Source of the DNA: a bacterium
Lineage (GTDB): Bacteria; Gemmatimonadota; Gemmatimonadetes; Longimicrobiales; RSA9
Assembly: GCA_003242735.1 (NCBI GenBank)
Contig: QGVH01000025.1
Location: 1 to 51,571 of the forward strand
DNA length: 51,571 bases
Reading direction: 5' to 3'
Positions 24,154 to 32,822 of this stretch are shown here, in pieces; within the stretch, counting starts at the first letter, position 1; each line of letters begins with the position of its first letter. Under the pieces are notes generated by a model. That model was not told the DNA's origin and did not search any database. It saw nothing but the letters and a program-made list of their open reading frames with translations. The position numbers and the translations under genes were made by a program.

Positions 24154-26323
24154 CGATCTCCAGACTCCGTTCGTGATCCAGCACGATCTGGACGGGAACG
24201 AGGAGCCGCTCGCCGAAGGGGCGCGCGTCGAGCTTCGCGTCCCGGCCGTCCACGCGGGCGGCGGCGAGGCGGCGTGCGGGCAGCACGGGCTCGAGCACGA
24301 GCCGGAGCGGCACCGGGCCGGTCGTCTGCTCCACGACGAACGTGTGGCGCGCGCCGTCGCGTCGGTATCGGAGCGCGACCTCTGCGTCCCCGACGCGCAG
24401 GCGCTCCACCACGAACCGATCCCAGGCCGTAGGCGGTTGCGGCCGCAGCCGCAGCCGGTGGCGTAGGGCGTCCGGCTCGGCGCCGAGCAGGCCGTACACG
24501 AGCGGGGCCACGACCATGCCGGCGGCCGACGCGTGGTCCGTGTGGGCGTCCGTGCCGGGCTGCCGCGCGCCTTGCGGGTCCCCGCCGCGCGCGCCCTCCC
24601 CGCGCTCGACGGCCCGCTCGACGATCCGCCACCAGTGGCGGAACGCTGCGTCAGACCGGCCGGCCGCGTACCCGGCCCAGCTCGCCCAGCCGGCGTGCAG
24701 CGGTTGCCATGCGCCGCTGTCGTCCCCGGCCGGGGCGTCCGGCCCGCCAGCCGCGATCATACGCACATCACGGTGAGCGGTAAACCCGTCCGCGGCCGCG
24801 AGGTCCACCCAGGCGTGCAGCCGCTCCGCCGGGACGGCGCCCAGCAGCAGCGGCACGGCGTACCCGGCCGTCTGCATCCAGTCCGCCGCGCCCGCGGTGC
24901 CCCCGCCCGAGTGCAGTGCACCGGTGCGTCGCGCGGCGTCGTGGAAGCGCCGCTCGACGGCGTCCCGGGCGCGGGCGGCGCGCTCACGCAGCTCCGCCGC
25001 GAGGGCCGGATCGCCCATGGCCTCGGCCACGGCCACGAGCTCGGCGAGGGCTGCGGCCCGGAGGGCGGCCACGTGGAGCGCGGCGCGGTCGTCGTGCCCG
25101 CTCCCGGCGGCCCCGCCGCGGCCGCGGCCGCCGGCCGGGTCGCCCGTCGGGCCGTCGGCAGCCGCGTCCGCACCGAGGCAGAACCGGAACGCCGCGAGAA
25201 TGCACGTCCACTGCTCGCGGAGCAAGCCCAGGTCGCCGGTCCACGCCCCGTAGCGCGCCGCGAGCAGCAGGTAGAGGGGGGTGGAGTCTGCCGCGCCGTA
25301 GTGTGCGACGCCGCGGGCGGTGCACGCGTGCGGGATCGCGCCGGAGGGGGCCTGGTGCCGGCCGAGGAAGCGGAGCACCTCGGCGGCGGCATCGAACTGT
25401 CCGGCCGCGAGCGAGGCCAGGGCGGTCCACACCGCGTCGCGGGTGGAGTAGCGCGGGTGCCCGGCCTCGCCGTCGTCGGCACCGGAGCGTGGCCTCCCGT
25501 AGCCTGCCACCAGGGAGCGGCCCACGCCGGGCGTCTCGGCGCGGTACGCGTCCAGCCGCGCTTTCGCCCAGTCCAGCGCCTCGGCGGCGAGGGGATCCGG
25601 CGCCGAGAACGAGATCGTGCTCGCGGCCAGCCGCGCCAGCGCGCCGGCGCGTGCGCGGACCAGCGCGGGCACGGAGCGGAGCGCCGCGAGGGTGGCGGCC
25701 AGCGCGTCGTCGCCCTCCGTGGTGGAAAGCGCGGCCAGCCGCACGCTCTCGCCCGGTCCGAGGCGCAGCGTGAGGCGAACGCGGATCGCAGGACCGGCGG
25801 CCGCCGCGTCGGCGCCGACCTCGAACGCGTCGGGCTCGCGGGAGAAGCCGAACAGGACGGCTTCGGCCGGCGCGTCGGCGCGCGCGATGAGGGCACGGCC
25901 GTGCCGCCGCCAGCGCAGCGCGGCGGGCGCGTCCGCGGAGTCGGGTGAAGCGGGCCATGGAGCCGTGGTCCATTCGACCCGGAGCTCCGCGCCATCCGGC
26001 GCGCTCCATTCGAACACCGCGGCCGGCAGGTCCAGCGGGATGAACAACTTCTCGACGACGGCGCGGCCGCCCGCATCGAGCTTCCGTTCGACGCTCGCCG
26101 GGGTGACGATCGCCTCCCGGAAGGTCGCGTGCGTGTGGAGCGACCGGATCACGCACAGCGGGTGCAGCCACACCTCCATCGCCGCGCCGTCCAGGGTGCC
26201 GGCGATGAACCCCCGGCGGCCAGCCAGGGCGAACGGCACCCGGCCGTCCGCGTGGGTCGCCGTGGGCCTGGCGTGGATCGGAGGGAGCGGCTCGGCGAGC
26301 GTCGGAAGCGCCGGCACCTGCAT
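24119..26323 (-). CDS. glycogen-debranching-type (alpha/alpha)6 glycosidase
   Basis: A 734-residue protein. The C-terminal two thirds form an alpha/alpha toroid typical of amylo-alpha-1,6-glucosidases: RYSTRDAVWTALASLAAG, IPHACTARGVAHYGAADSTPLYLLL and YGAWTGDLGLLREQW. The YG-x-x-D-x-T-P-L block is the most recognisable family motif. The N-terminal third is a beta-rich domain. No secretion signal is present, so it should act in the cytosol, perhaps on glycogen or trehalose-type sugars; substrate cannot be fixed. The ATG at 26323 has GAGAGGA upstream. Strong Ala/Arg bias reflects high GC. Confidence 0.78.
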   Translation of the reverse strand: MQVPALPTLAEPLPPIHARPTATHADGRVPFALAGRRGFIAGTLDGAAMEVWLHPLCVIRSLHTHATFREAIVTPASVERKLDAGGRAVVEKLFIPLDLPAAVFEWSAPDGAELRVEWTTAPWPASPDSADAPAALRWRRHGRALIARADAPAEAVLFGFSREPDAFEVGADAAAAGPAIRVRLTLRLGPGESVRLAALSTTEGDDALAATLAALRSVPALVRARAGALARLAASTISFSAPDPLAAEALDWAKARLDAYRAETPGVGRSLVAGYGRPRSGADDGEAGHPRYSTRDAVWTALASLAAGQFDAAAEVLRFLGRHQAPSGAIPHACTARGVAHYGAADSTPLYLLLAARYGAWTGDLGLLREQWTCILAAFRFCLGADAAADGPTGDPAGGRGRGGAAGSGHDDRAALHVAALRAAALAELVAVAEAMGDPALAAELRERAARARDAVERRFHDAARRTGALHSGGGTAGAADWMQTAGYAVPLLLGAVPAERLHAWVDLAAADGFTAHRDVRMIAAGGPDAPAGDDSGAWQPLHAGWASWAGYAAGRSDAAFRHWWRIVERAVERGEGARGGDPQGARQPGTDAHTDHASAAGMVVAPLVYGLLGAEPDALRHRLRLRPQPPTAWDRFVVERLRVGDAEVALRYRRDGARHTFVVEQTTGPVPLRLVLEPVLPARRLAAARVDGRDAKLDARPFGERLLVPVQIVLDHERSLEIDVEDATTDDAA

Positions 26324-26381
26324 GGACGCGTCCTCTCGCACAGCCCCCGCACGCATGCGTCGCCAGCCCGACCTCACCACG

Positions 26382-28172
26382 CTACACGCCCCCCGTGTCC
26401 ATCCTGCGGAGGAAGGCAGCGAGCTGGACGCGGCCGAACGGCTTGGCAAGGGCGGGCCGGCCGGTGGTCTCGAGGAAGTGGCGGATGTCGTCGGAGATCG
26501 TGTCGCCGGTCATGAAGGCGAGGCGCATGGCGGCGGCGGGCGCTTCGCGCTGGAGCCGGTCGTAGATCTCCCGGCCGTCGAGCCCGGGCATGTGGATGTC
26601 GCAGAGGATGATGTCGAACGCGCCGGTGCGCGCGAGGGCGAAGCCCTGCTCGCCGCTGGACGACGTCGTCACCTCGCAGCCGAGGTGTTCGAGGACCCTG
26701 CGGAGCGCGCGCTGCAGGCCGGGTTCGTCGTCGATCACCAGGACGCGCACCGTGCGGCGCTGCTCCGCGCCGGACGCGGCGTGCGGCCCGGCCGCGGGCG
26801 CTGCAGCCGGCGTGTCGCGCTCTCCGCTCCCCGGCCCCTCGGTGGTGCGTGAGGAAAACGGGTCGTCGGCCGGTGGTTGCTGCGGTGCACCCGAGGTTCC
26901 GCTCGCGACGGGGAGGGCGAGCCGGAAGACGGCTCCGCCTCCGGGCGCGTTTTCCGCGTGGACCTCGCCGCCGATGGCATCCACGAACTCCTTCACGATG
27001 GCGAGGCCCATCCCGGTGCCTTCTCCCGCAGGCTTGGTGGTGAAGAACGGCTCGAAGATGTGGGGCAGGGCATCCGGCCGGATGCCGGGGCCGGTGTCCG
27101 CGATGGTGAGGACCACGCGGTCGCGGGCGGTGCCGGAGGGATCGGGCTGATCCTCCGCGCGCGGCTCGGTCGTGGGAGCGGGTTCGAGCCAGGCACGGAT
27201 CGTGATGCGCCGGTTCGGCTGCTCGCTCTTCGCCATCGCCTGGACGGCGTTCAAGACCAGGTTGGAGAGCGCGTGGTGCAGCCCGCGGCGGTCCGCGTAG
27301 ACGGGTGGCAGGTCGGCAGGGAGGTCCAGGGCCACCCCCACGTCGGCGCTGCTGAGGTCGCGGGCGTGGTCGCCGAGGGCCTCACGGACCACGGACGCGA
27401 GCGGCACAGCCGTGAATTCGCGGTCGCGTTTTCGCGCGAGCAGGAGGAGGTCCGCGACGATGGCGGCGGCGCGCTCCGTCTCACGCGCAATGGCGCGGAC
27501 GTGCGAGAGGATGTTCGACGGCGGGTTGTCCGCCTCGAGCATCTCCAGGAGCAGGCGCGTGGCGGTGAGCGGCTTGTTGAGCTCGTGGGCGACGCGCGCG
27601 ATGAGGCGGCCGAGCGCGGAGAGCTTCTCGGACTGCTGGAGCTGCTCGCTGGAGCGGCGCGCCTCGCCCCGGAGCTGCGCGGTCCGCACCGCGACCGCCA
27701 TGTGATCGGCGAGTGCGGTGATCAGCGCCGGGGCGAGCGGCCAGCGTTGCGGCAGCTCGCGGTACGCGATGCTCATGGCGCCGATCAACTCGTTCTCCAC
27801 CCTGAGGGGCACGATCACCGCGTCACGCACCACGGTCTGGCGGCGGATCTCGTCGGGGACGAGCGGCGAGGCCTGCACGCCGCGGATGACCAGGGGAGTC
27901 CGCCGGCGCTCGAGGAGCTCGAGGACCTGGGGCTGGACGGGGAACCGGTATCCCGGCCGGAGGCGCGGGCCGCCGACGCTGCGCTCGTGCACGACGAGCT
28001 CGGCTTCGCCGTCGCGGCGCAGGAGCACGCTCACGGAGTCCGCGGCGCTGAGCGTGAGGACGGTGGACGCGATGCGGCGGAGCACCTCGGGCAGCTCGAG
28101 GGACTCGGCGAGGACGCTCGCGATGTCCGCGAACGCGCCGATCGCATCCTGCGCGCGCCTGTTCCCGGTCAC
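26382..28172 (-). CDS. GAF-domain sensor histidine kinase fused to a receiver (hybrid)
   Basis: A 596-residue cytosolic hybrid kinase: GAF domain at about 5-165, HisKA with H196 in RVAHELNKPL (the E-L-N-K/N variant), HATPase with N308, DTGPGI (D359) and GTGMGL (386-390), a Pro/Ala linker (425-470), then a receiver with DDE (481-483), acceptor D525 and K577. It has no membrane segment, so the GAF domain senses a soluble signal or partner. The GTG at 28172 has GGGAGG eight bases upstream. The long in-frame reading beyond this start is antisense to the DUF1207-like gene and was excluded. Its downstream output is not visible. Confidence 0.9.
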   Translation of the reverse strand: MTGNRRAQDAIGAFADIASVLAESLELPEVLRRIASTVLTLSAADSVSVLLRRDGEAELVVHERSVGGPRLRPGYRFPVQPQVLELLERRRTPLVIRGVQASPLVPDEIRRQTVVRDAVIVPLRVENELIGAMSIAYRELPQRWPLAPALITALADHMAVAVRTAQLRGEARRSSEQLQQSEKLSALGRLIARVAHELNKPLTATRLLLEMLEADNPPSNILSHVRAIARETERAAAIVADLLLLARKRDREFTAVPLASVVREALGDHARDLSSADVGVALDLPADLPPVYADRRGLHHALSNLVLNAVQAMAKSEQPNRRITIRAWLEPAPTTEPRAEDQPDPSGTARDRVVLTIADTGPGIRPDALPHIFEPFFTTKPAGEGTGMGLAIVKEFVDAIGGEVHAENAPGGGAVFRLALPVASGTSGAPQQPPADDPFSSRTTEGPGSGERDTPAAAPAAGPHAASGAEQRRTVRVLVIDDEPGLQRALRRVLEHLGCEVTTSSSGEQGFALARTGAFDIILCDIHMPGLDGREIYDRLQREAPAAAMRLAFMTGDTISDDIRHFLETTGRPALAKPFGRVQLAAFLRRMDTGGV

Positions 28173-28859
28173 GGGCCGGCCTCCCGAACGGGCCCAGCCG
28201 GTCGTGATGCGGGCGCCGGTCCCGCTGCCAAGCGGAGCCTGGTTCGGGCCGCCGAGAGCGGCCGGACCAGGCCGGGCGGTGCGCCGCGGCCGCAATTCAC
28301 GCGTGGGAGGTGCAGCCCCAGGACGCGTTCGAACGCCATCCGACGCGCGCCGTGCCCCCGCGCGCCGACCGACAAACGGCGCACCTTCCGCGGAGCAATT
28401 GCGGGGCGGCGGGTTCGTGCCATTCCTGGATCCGCGTCTGGGCGGGAAAGCCGGTGCCGGGGTGGCCGGCGGGGACGGCGCGGCTGGCCGTGGCGTCGAA
28501 CGGAAGTTACGCGGCGAGCAGTACTCTGTCCAGGAGATCGTGTGACTTTCGTGAGACAAAATGTTGCATTTCGTTCGATCGGGGCGCAAGAACGCTTGAC
28601 ATGCGCGGCGGCGCCAGGGTATCGTGGCGCGGCGCGTTCGCAGGGCGATCCTTCCCTTCGTCTCTCCCAACGCGACCATTCGCAGGTGCCGTGCAGTGAC
28701 GAGGTCGGGTGGAGGGCTGGGCGGCCCGGGGTGAGTCCATCCAGGCCGGTGGGGTGTGGGGCCGCGTTCGGGAGTGTCAGGCGGCTCCGGCGGACGCGGA
28801 TCGTCTGGCATGCCGAATGCCTCGCGACGCCCTGCCGGTGAACAGCCCCGGGAGCGAGT
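28173..28859. other. 687-base divergent intergenic region
   Basis: Between the hybrid kinase (minus) and the DUF1207-like gene (plus). It holds the plus-strand promoter at 28596-28625 and an AT-richer patch around 28540-28600. The part from 28630 to 28859 would be a long leader of the plus-strand unit; I found no convincing riboswitch fold or small gene in it. Confidence 0.5.
28596..28630 (+). promoter_or_regulatory. TTGACA promoter with dyad over the -10
   Basis: TTGACA at 28596-28601 and TATCGT at 28620-28625 with an 18-base spacer. A dyad GCGCCA (28611-28616) and TGGCGC (28625-28630) flanks the -10, so a bound protein could block start. It would drive the DUF1207-like gene and galK with a leader of about 230 bases. 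Confidence 0.6.
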
Positions 28860-29846
28860 ATGAGCCTCAGCAGTCCTCCGACGTCGGCGCGGATCGTCGT
28901 TGCAGTGCTGCTCGCCCTCCTGGGCGCCGCGCCGGTCGTGGCGCAGGTGGACGGGAGCGAAGGCGTGGCGGCGCCCGATGCCGCGGTCGCCGGTACCGGC
29001 GCGCTCACGCAGCCACGGATCTTCTTCCCCAGCGTCCACTACTTCGAGAGCCCCATCGCGGACCTGCGGGAGCCGCGCATGGCGGGCGCGCTGATCGGAA
29101 CCGATCTGTTCGCGAGCGCTTCCGCGCGGGAGCGGCCGATCTTCGAGTTCCCCCGGGGCGATGATCCGAGCCTCGATGTGCAGGGCCTGGTCGTCCTCGG
29201 AACCAACCTCCCGGTCTGGCGGCCGGTCGCCACGCCCCGGGGCGGTGTGCTGTTGGGTTTCCAGGTCGGCGTGCACGCGCGCTTCCGCCTGGAGCGGCCG
29301 AGCCGCGACATGGTCGGCTCGGACTGGGTCGTTGCGTTGCCGATCGAGGTCGCCTACAACCGCTGGAGCGCCCGCGTGCGGCTGCTGCACCGCAGCGCCC
29401 ACCTGGGCGACGAGCTGGCCGAGTGGACGGGGGCCCGGCGCATCGAGTACAGCCATGAAGCGGTGGACGCTCTGGCCGCCTACCGCATCGGCGGGGCGGT
29501 GCGGGTGTACGGCGGGGGCGCGTACGTCTTCCGCTCGGTCACCGAGGAGGAGCGGTTGATCGCGGTGCGCGGGTTGCGCGATGCGGCTTCGATCCAGGCC
29601 GGCTTCGAAGCCGTCGTGCGGGTGCCGGCCGAGGGCCGGCTCGCGCCGCTGGTCGCGGTGGATTGGCAGCGTGCGCAGCGCACCGGGTGGGACGACGAGG
29701 TCTCTGCGGCCGTCGGCGTGACCACGCGCGTCGGTGTCCGCAGGTTCAGTCTGCTGCTCCGGTACTTCAGCGGCCCCTCGACCATGGGCGAGTTCTTCCT
29801 CACGCCCGAGTCGTTCTGGGGCCTCGAGTTCACGGGGGACCTGTGA
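28860..29846 (+). CDS. DUF1207-like secreted protein
   Basis: A 328-residue protein with signal peptide (IVVAVLLALLGAAPVVAQ). The mature part has YFESPIADLREPRM, an early motif typical of DUF1207 proteins, and ends in RYFSGPSTMGEFFLTPESFWGLEF, their characteristic C-terminus. Alternating strands (VVALPIEVAYNRWSARVRLLHRSAHLGDEL) suggest a beta-barrel in the outer membrane. DUF1207 has no assigned function. Its TGA stop overlaps the GTG start of galactokinase, so the two are translationally coupled, an odd pairing that hints at carbohydrate-linked envelope work. Confidence 0.7.
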   Translation: MSLSSPPTSARIVVAVLLALLGAAPVVAQVDGSEGVAAPDAAVAGTGALTQPRIFFPSVHYFESPIADLREPRMAGALIGTDLFASASARERPIFEFPRGDDPSLDVQGLVVLGTNLPVWRPVATPRGGVLLGFQVGVHARFRLERPSRDMVGSDWVVALPIEVAYNRWSARVRLLHRSAHLGDELAEWTGARRIEYSHEAVDALAAYRIGGAVRVYGGGAYVFRSVTEEERLIAVRGLRDAASIQAGFEAVVRVPAEGRLAPLVAVDWQRAQRTGWDDEVSAAVGVTTRVGVRRFSLLLRYFSGPSTMGEFFLTPESFWGLEFTGDL

Positions 29847-31024
29847 TCTTCGACACGGAACCCGCCGCCGAGCGCGCGCCCGAGGTCTTCCGGCGCGCGT
29901 TCGGTACCGAGCCGCACGTGCTGGCCCTCGCACCCGGCCGCGTCAATCTGATCGGCGAGCACGTGGACTACAACGGCGGCATCGTGCTGCCCGTCGCGAT
30001 CGACCGCTACGTCGCCGTCGCCGCGCGCTGGCGCAAGGCGATCCGCATCCGCATGCTCGCGGTGGACCGCGCCACGGATGACGAGTTCCGCATTGACACC
30101 GCGCCGGCGCGCGGCGAGGGCTGGGCGCGCTACGCGCGGGGGATCGCGACCCTGCTCGTGCGTGCCGGATACCCGATCCCCGGCGCCGACATCGCGTTCG
30201 CCGGCGACGTGCCCATCGAGGTCGGTCTCGCATCGTCCGCCGCGCTCGTCGTGGCGACCGCGAAGGCGCTGCTCGCGCTCGCCGGGGTCGAGGTCGAGCC
30301 CGCGACGCTCGCAGAGATCTGCCGCCGCGCCGAGGCCGAGTGGGTGGGCGTGCGGTGCGGCATCATGGACCCGTTCATCGCCCTACATGGCCGCGCGGGC
30401 CACGCGCTGCTGCTCGACTGCCGCACGCTCGACCACTACCACCTGCGCCTGCCGGACCACGTGCGGCTGGTCGCCACCGACAGCGGCGTTCCGCGCGCGT
30501 TGCGGAACTCCGAGTACAACCAGCGGCGCACCGAGTGTCGGCTCGCGGCCATCCGGCTCGGCGTCCCCGACCTGCGGGACATCTCGCTCGAGGATCTCGA
30601 GCGTCGCGGCCACACGCTGGCCGAGCCGCTCTTCCGTCGCGCGCGCCACGTCGTCCGGGAGATCGAACGCGCACGCCTCGCCGCTGCCGCGCTCGAGGTC
30701 GGGGACGTGCACGCCCTGGGGAGACTGATGAACGAGTCGCACGTGTCGCTGCGCGATGACCTCGATGTCTCGACGCCGGAGCTCGACACGCTCGTCCGTC
30801 TCGCGAACGAGGTCCCCGGCGTGTACGGCAGCCGGCTGTGCGGCGCCGGTTTCGGCGGGTGCACGGTCTCGCTGGTCGATGCGGACGCGGTGAAGGACTT
30901 CGCTCGCCACGTGACCCGGTGCTACCGGAGGGCGACCGGCGGCGAAGCGACCGTGTACGTGCTCTCGGCGGGAGACGGCGCGCGGTGGGAGAAGCTGGCG
31001 GAGTGGAAGAGCGGGGGGGCGTAG
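29843..31024 (+). CDS. galK: galactokinase
   Basis: A 393-residue GHMP kinase that phosphorylates galactose at C1 with ATP. The galactokinase signature GRVNLIGEHVDYNGG is at residues about 32-46, the phosphate-binding loop GLASSAALVVA near 130 (canonical form is GLSSSASLE), and motif 3, GAGFGGCTVSLV, near 338. The catalytic Asp is in CGIMDPF near 177. The start is GTG 29843, overlapping the stop of the preceding gene (GTGA). No galT, galE or galM is in the window, so either the Leloir pathway is elsewhere or the enzyme acts on another sugar such as N-acetylgalactosamine. Confidence 0.93.
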   Translation: MIFDTEPAAERAPEVFRRAFGTEPHVLALAPGRVNLIGEHVDYNGGIVLPVAIDRYVAVAARWRKAIRIRMLAVDRATDDEFRIDTAPARGEGWARYARGIATLLVRAGYPIPGADIAFAGDVPIEVGLASSAALVVATAKALLALAGVEVEPATLAEICRRAEAEWVGVRCGIMDPFIALHGRAGHALLLDCRTLDHYHLRLPDHVRLVATDSGVPRALRNSEYNQRRTECRLAAIRLGVPDLRDISLEDLERRGHTLAEPLFRRARHVVREIERARLAAAALEVGDVHALGRLMNESHVSLRDDLDVSTPELDTLVRLANEVPGVYGSRLCGAGFGGCTVSLVDADAVKDFARHVTRCYRRATGGEATVYVLSAGDGARWEKLAEWKSGGA

Positions 31025-31042
31025 TCCGGGCACGCTCGTCGT

Positions 31043-31852
31043 CTACTCTCCCATCAACGCTGCGACGAACAGCCCCACCACCAGCGCCCACACCGCCGCG
31101 TAGAGCGGCACGAAGCGCTTGCGCCACCCGAGCATTCCAGGGAACAGCACCGGCTTCCCCGCGAACTTTCCGCGCGGCTCGTTCGGGAAGAAGAACGTCT
31201 TGTAGGTCTCGATCGTCATGATCGTGTAGCCGAGCGCGGGCAGCGCGATGAGCAGGTAGTTGCCCGCGAAGCGGGAGATCACGAGCGCCCAGCCGAGGGC
31301 GATGCCGGGGCTGCGGAAGAACTTGAACCAGTCGAAGCCCTCGATGGGCGCGTCCTTCCACGCGCCGCCGAACGCGGAGAACCAGCCGCCCGCGCTGCCG
31401 GCCGCGGCAAGCACGAGCCAGCGCGCGGGCGGGGACTCCGGCTGCGGGAGCCGCCACACGGCGGCGGCGAGGGCGAGAGCGAGGGCCGCGACCGCGGCGC
31501 CGACCGTGTACCGCGCGCGTCGGCTCTCGACCACCCGGCCGAACACGGCGAACTGCATCGGGATCGTGTACTTCGACTGGTCCTGCTCGCGCAGGAACGT
31601 CTTGTAGAACTCGACGAGCCCGCGCTCGCACGCGTAGGTCAGGCCGAACAGCACCACGGCTCCGGCGGCGTGTGTGGGGTCCAGCCCGAGCGCCAGGTGC
31701 AGCGCGGGCGCGATCGCGCCGCTCAGCAGGATGCTGCGCGCGTAGCGCCGCCAGGTGAATCCCTCGTGCGGCGCGTCCTTGTACATCCCCCACGTCGCCG
31801 TGTGCGCTCCCGCCGCGAGGCCGAGGCCGAGCGCGAGCGGCAGCGTGCTCAC
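31043..31852 (-). CDS. membrane protein with two internal repeats, unknown family
   Basis: A 269-residue integral membrane protein with roughly eight hydrophobic segments. It is built of two halves that share WGMYKDAPHEGFTWRRYARS (22-41) against GGAWKDAPIEGFDWFKFFRS (about 155-174), and FYKTFLREQDQSKYT-IP against TYKTFFFPNEPRGKF-KP. The repeated K-D-A-P-x-E-G-F motif is unusual and hydrophilic, lying in a loop between membrane segments. Start GTG 31852 overlaps the stop of the dehydrogenase gene (GTGA). I know no function; an internal duplication suggests a pseudo-symmetric channel, carrier or cofactor site. Confidence 0.75.
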   Translation of the reverse strand: MSTLPLALGLGLAAGAHTATWGMYKDAPHEGFTWRRYARSILLSGAIAPALHLALGLDPTHAAGAVVLFGLTYACERGLVEFYKTFLREQDQSKYTIPMQFAVFGRVVESRRARYTVGAAVAALALALAAAVWRLPQPESPPARWLVLAAAGSAGGWFSAFGGAWKDAPIEGFDWFKFFRSPGIALGWALVISRFAGNYLLIALPALGYTIMTIETYKTFFFPNEPRGKFAGKPVLFPGMLGWRKRFVPLYAAVWALVVGLFVAALMGE

Positions 31853-32817
31853 GCCTCCTCCAGGGATCGGTAGACCTGCTCGACGAGCTCGACGTCGCGC
31901 CGTGCACGCTCGAGCGTTACCCGCCCCTCGCGCCCCTCGCGCAGCGCATCGAGCAGGTCGCGGAACATGGCGCGGTAGCCCGCGGGATCCGTGAGCGCGG
32001 GCAGGTGCAGCGCGTGCTTCGAGCCGTGCACCGCGATGACCAGTCCGTTGGACTCGAACGCGATGCCGCCGCGGGTGCCGTAGATGCGCGAGAGCCGGAG
32101 CCCGTGGAGCGGCGAGTGCACCTCCCACGAGTACGCGAGGGTGCCCACCGCGCCCTCGCGGTAGCGCAGCGTGACGAGCACGCTCTTTTCGTTGCCGTGG
32201 GCCGTGCCGGGGCGCGCTCCGCTCGCGGACTCGATGGTCAGCCCGAGCGCGCCCATGAAGTGGATCCAGTGCACGCCGCCCTCGAGCAGCGCGCCGCCGC
32301 CGGCCAGGGCCGGATCATCCCGCCAGTCGCCCGTGCGCTGGTGTTTGAGCGCGTTGACGTGGAGGAACAGGATGTCGCCGAGCGCGCCGCTCTCGATGAT
32401 CTCGCGCAGCCGGGCGAGCGCTGGCTTGTACGCGTAGTTCTCGGCGACGAGGACCTGTCGGCCCGCGCGCGCTGCCGCCTCGGCCGCGCGGTCGAAGTCC
32501 GCGGTGCGCGGGAACGCGGGCTTCTCCACGATCACGTGCTTGCCCGCTGCCAGCGCGCGCTCGGTCCACTCGAGGTGGAGCGCGGGCGGCGTGAGGACGA
32601 GCGCGGCGTCGATGCGCGGGTCGGCGAGCGCGGCCTCGTACGAGTCGAACGCGCCGGCGCCGCCGTAGCGGCGCGCGTGTTCCCACGCGACGCCCGGCCG
32701 TCGGCTCGCGAAGTAGCACAGCGCTTCGCCTCTGAAGCGCCGCAGCGTGCGCGCGTGCATCCGTGCGGCGAGGCCGCAGCCGAGGAAAGCGAGGCGGAGG
32801 GGCGGGCGGGTATCCAT
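31849..32817 (-). CDS. Gfo/Idh/MocA-family oxidoreductase
   Basis: A 322-residue NAD(P)-dependent dehydrogenase: Rossmann motif LAFLGCGLAARMHARTL (9-25), and the family signature EKP in HVIVEKPAF (about 97-105) whose Lys acts in catalysis, followed by YAYKPALARLREII. Family members oxidise or epimerise sugars, inositols and sugar acids; the substrate is not clear. The ATG at 32817 is five bases after the GMC oxidoreductase stop, and the next gene overlaps by four bases, so the three form an operon. Neighbouring galactokinase is on the opposite strand. Confidence 0.88.
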   Translation of the reverse strand: MDTRPPLRLAFLGCGLAARMHARTLRRFRGEALCYFASRRPGVAWEHARRYGGAGAFDSYEAALADPRIDAALVLTPPALHLEWTERALAAGKHVIVEKPAFPRTADFDRAAEAAARAGRQVLVAENYAYKPALARLREIIESGALGDILFLHVNALKHQRTGDWRDDPALAGGGALLEGGVHWIHFMGALGLTIESASGARPGTAHGNEKSVLVTLRYREGAVGTLAYSWEVHSPLHGLRLSRIYGTRGGIAFESNGLVIAVHGSKHALHLPALTDPAGYRAMFRDLLDALREGREGRVTLERARRDVELVEQVYRSLEEA

Positions 32818-32822
32818 CTGCG

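Noticed and set aside
26382..29933. 1183-codon minus-strand frame as one giant kinase
   Set aside because: The part beyond 28172 is antisense to the DUF1207-like gene and a promoter region; a GTG with a good ribosome site begins the GAF domain.
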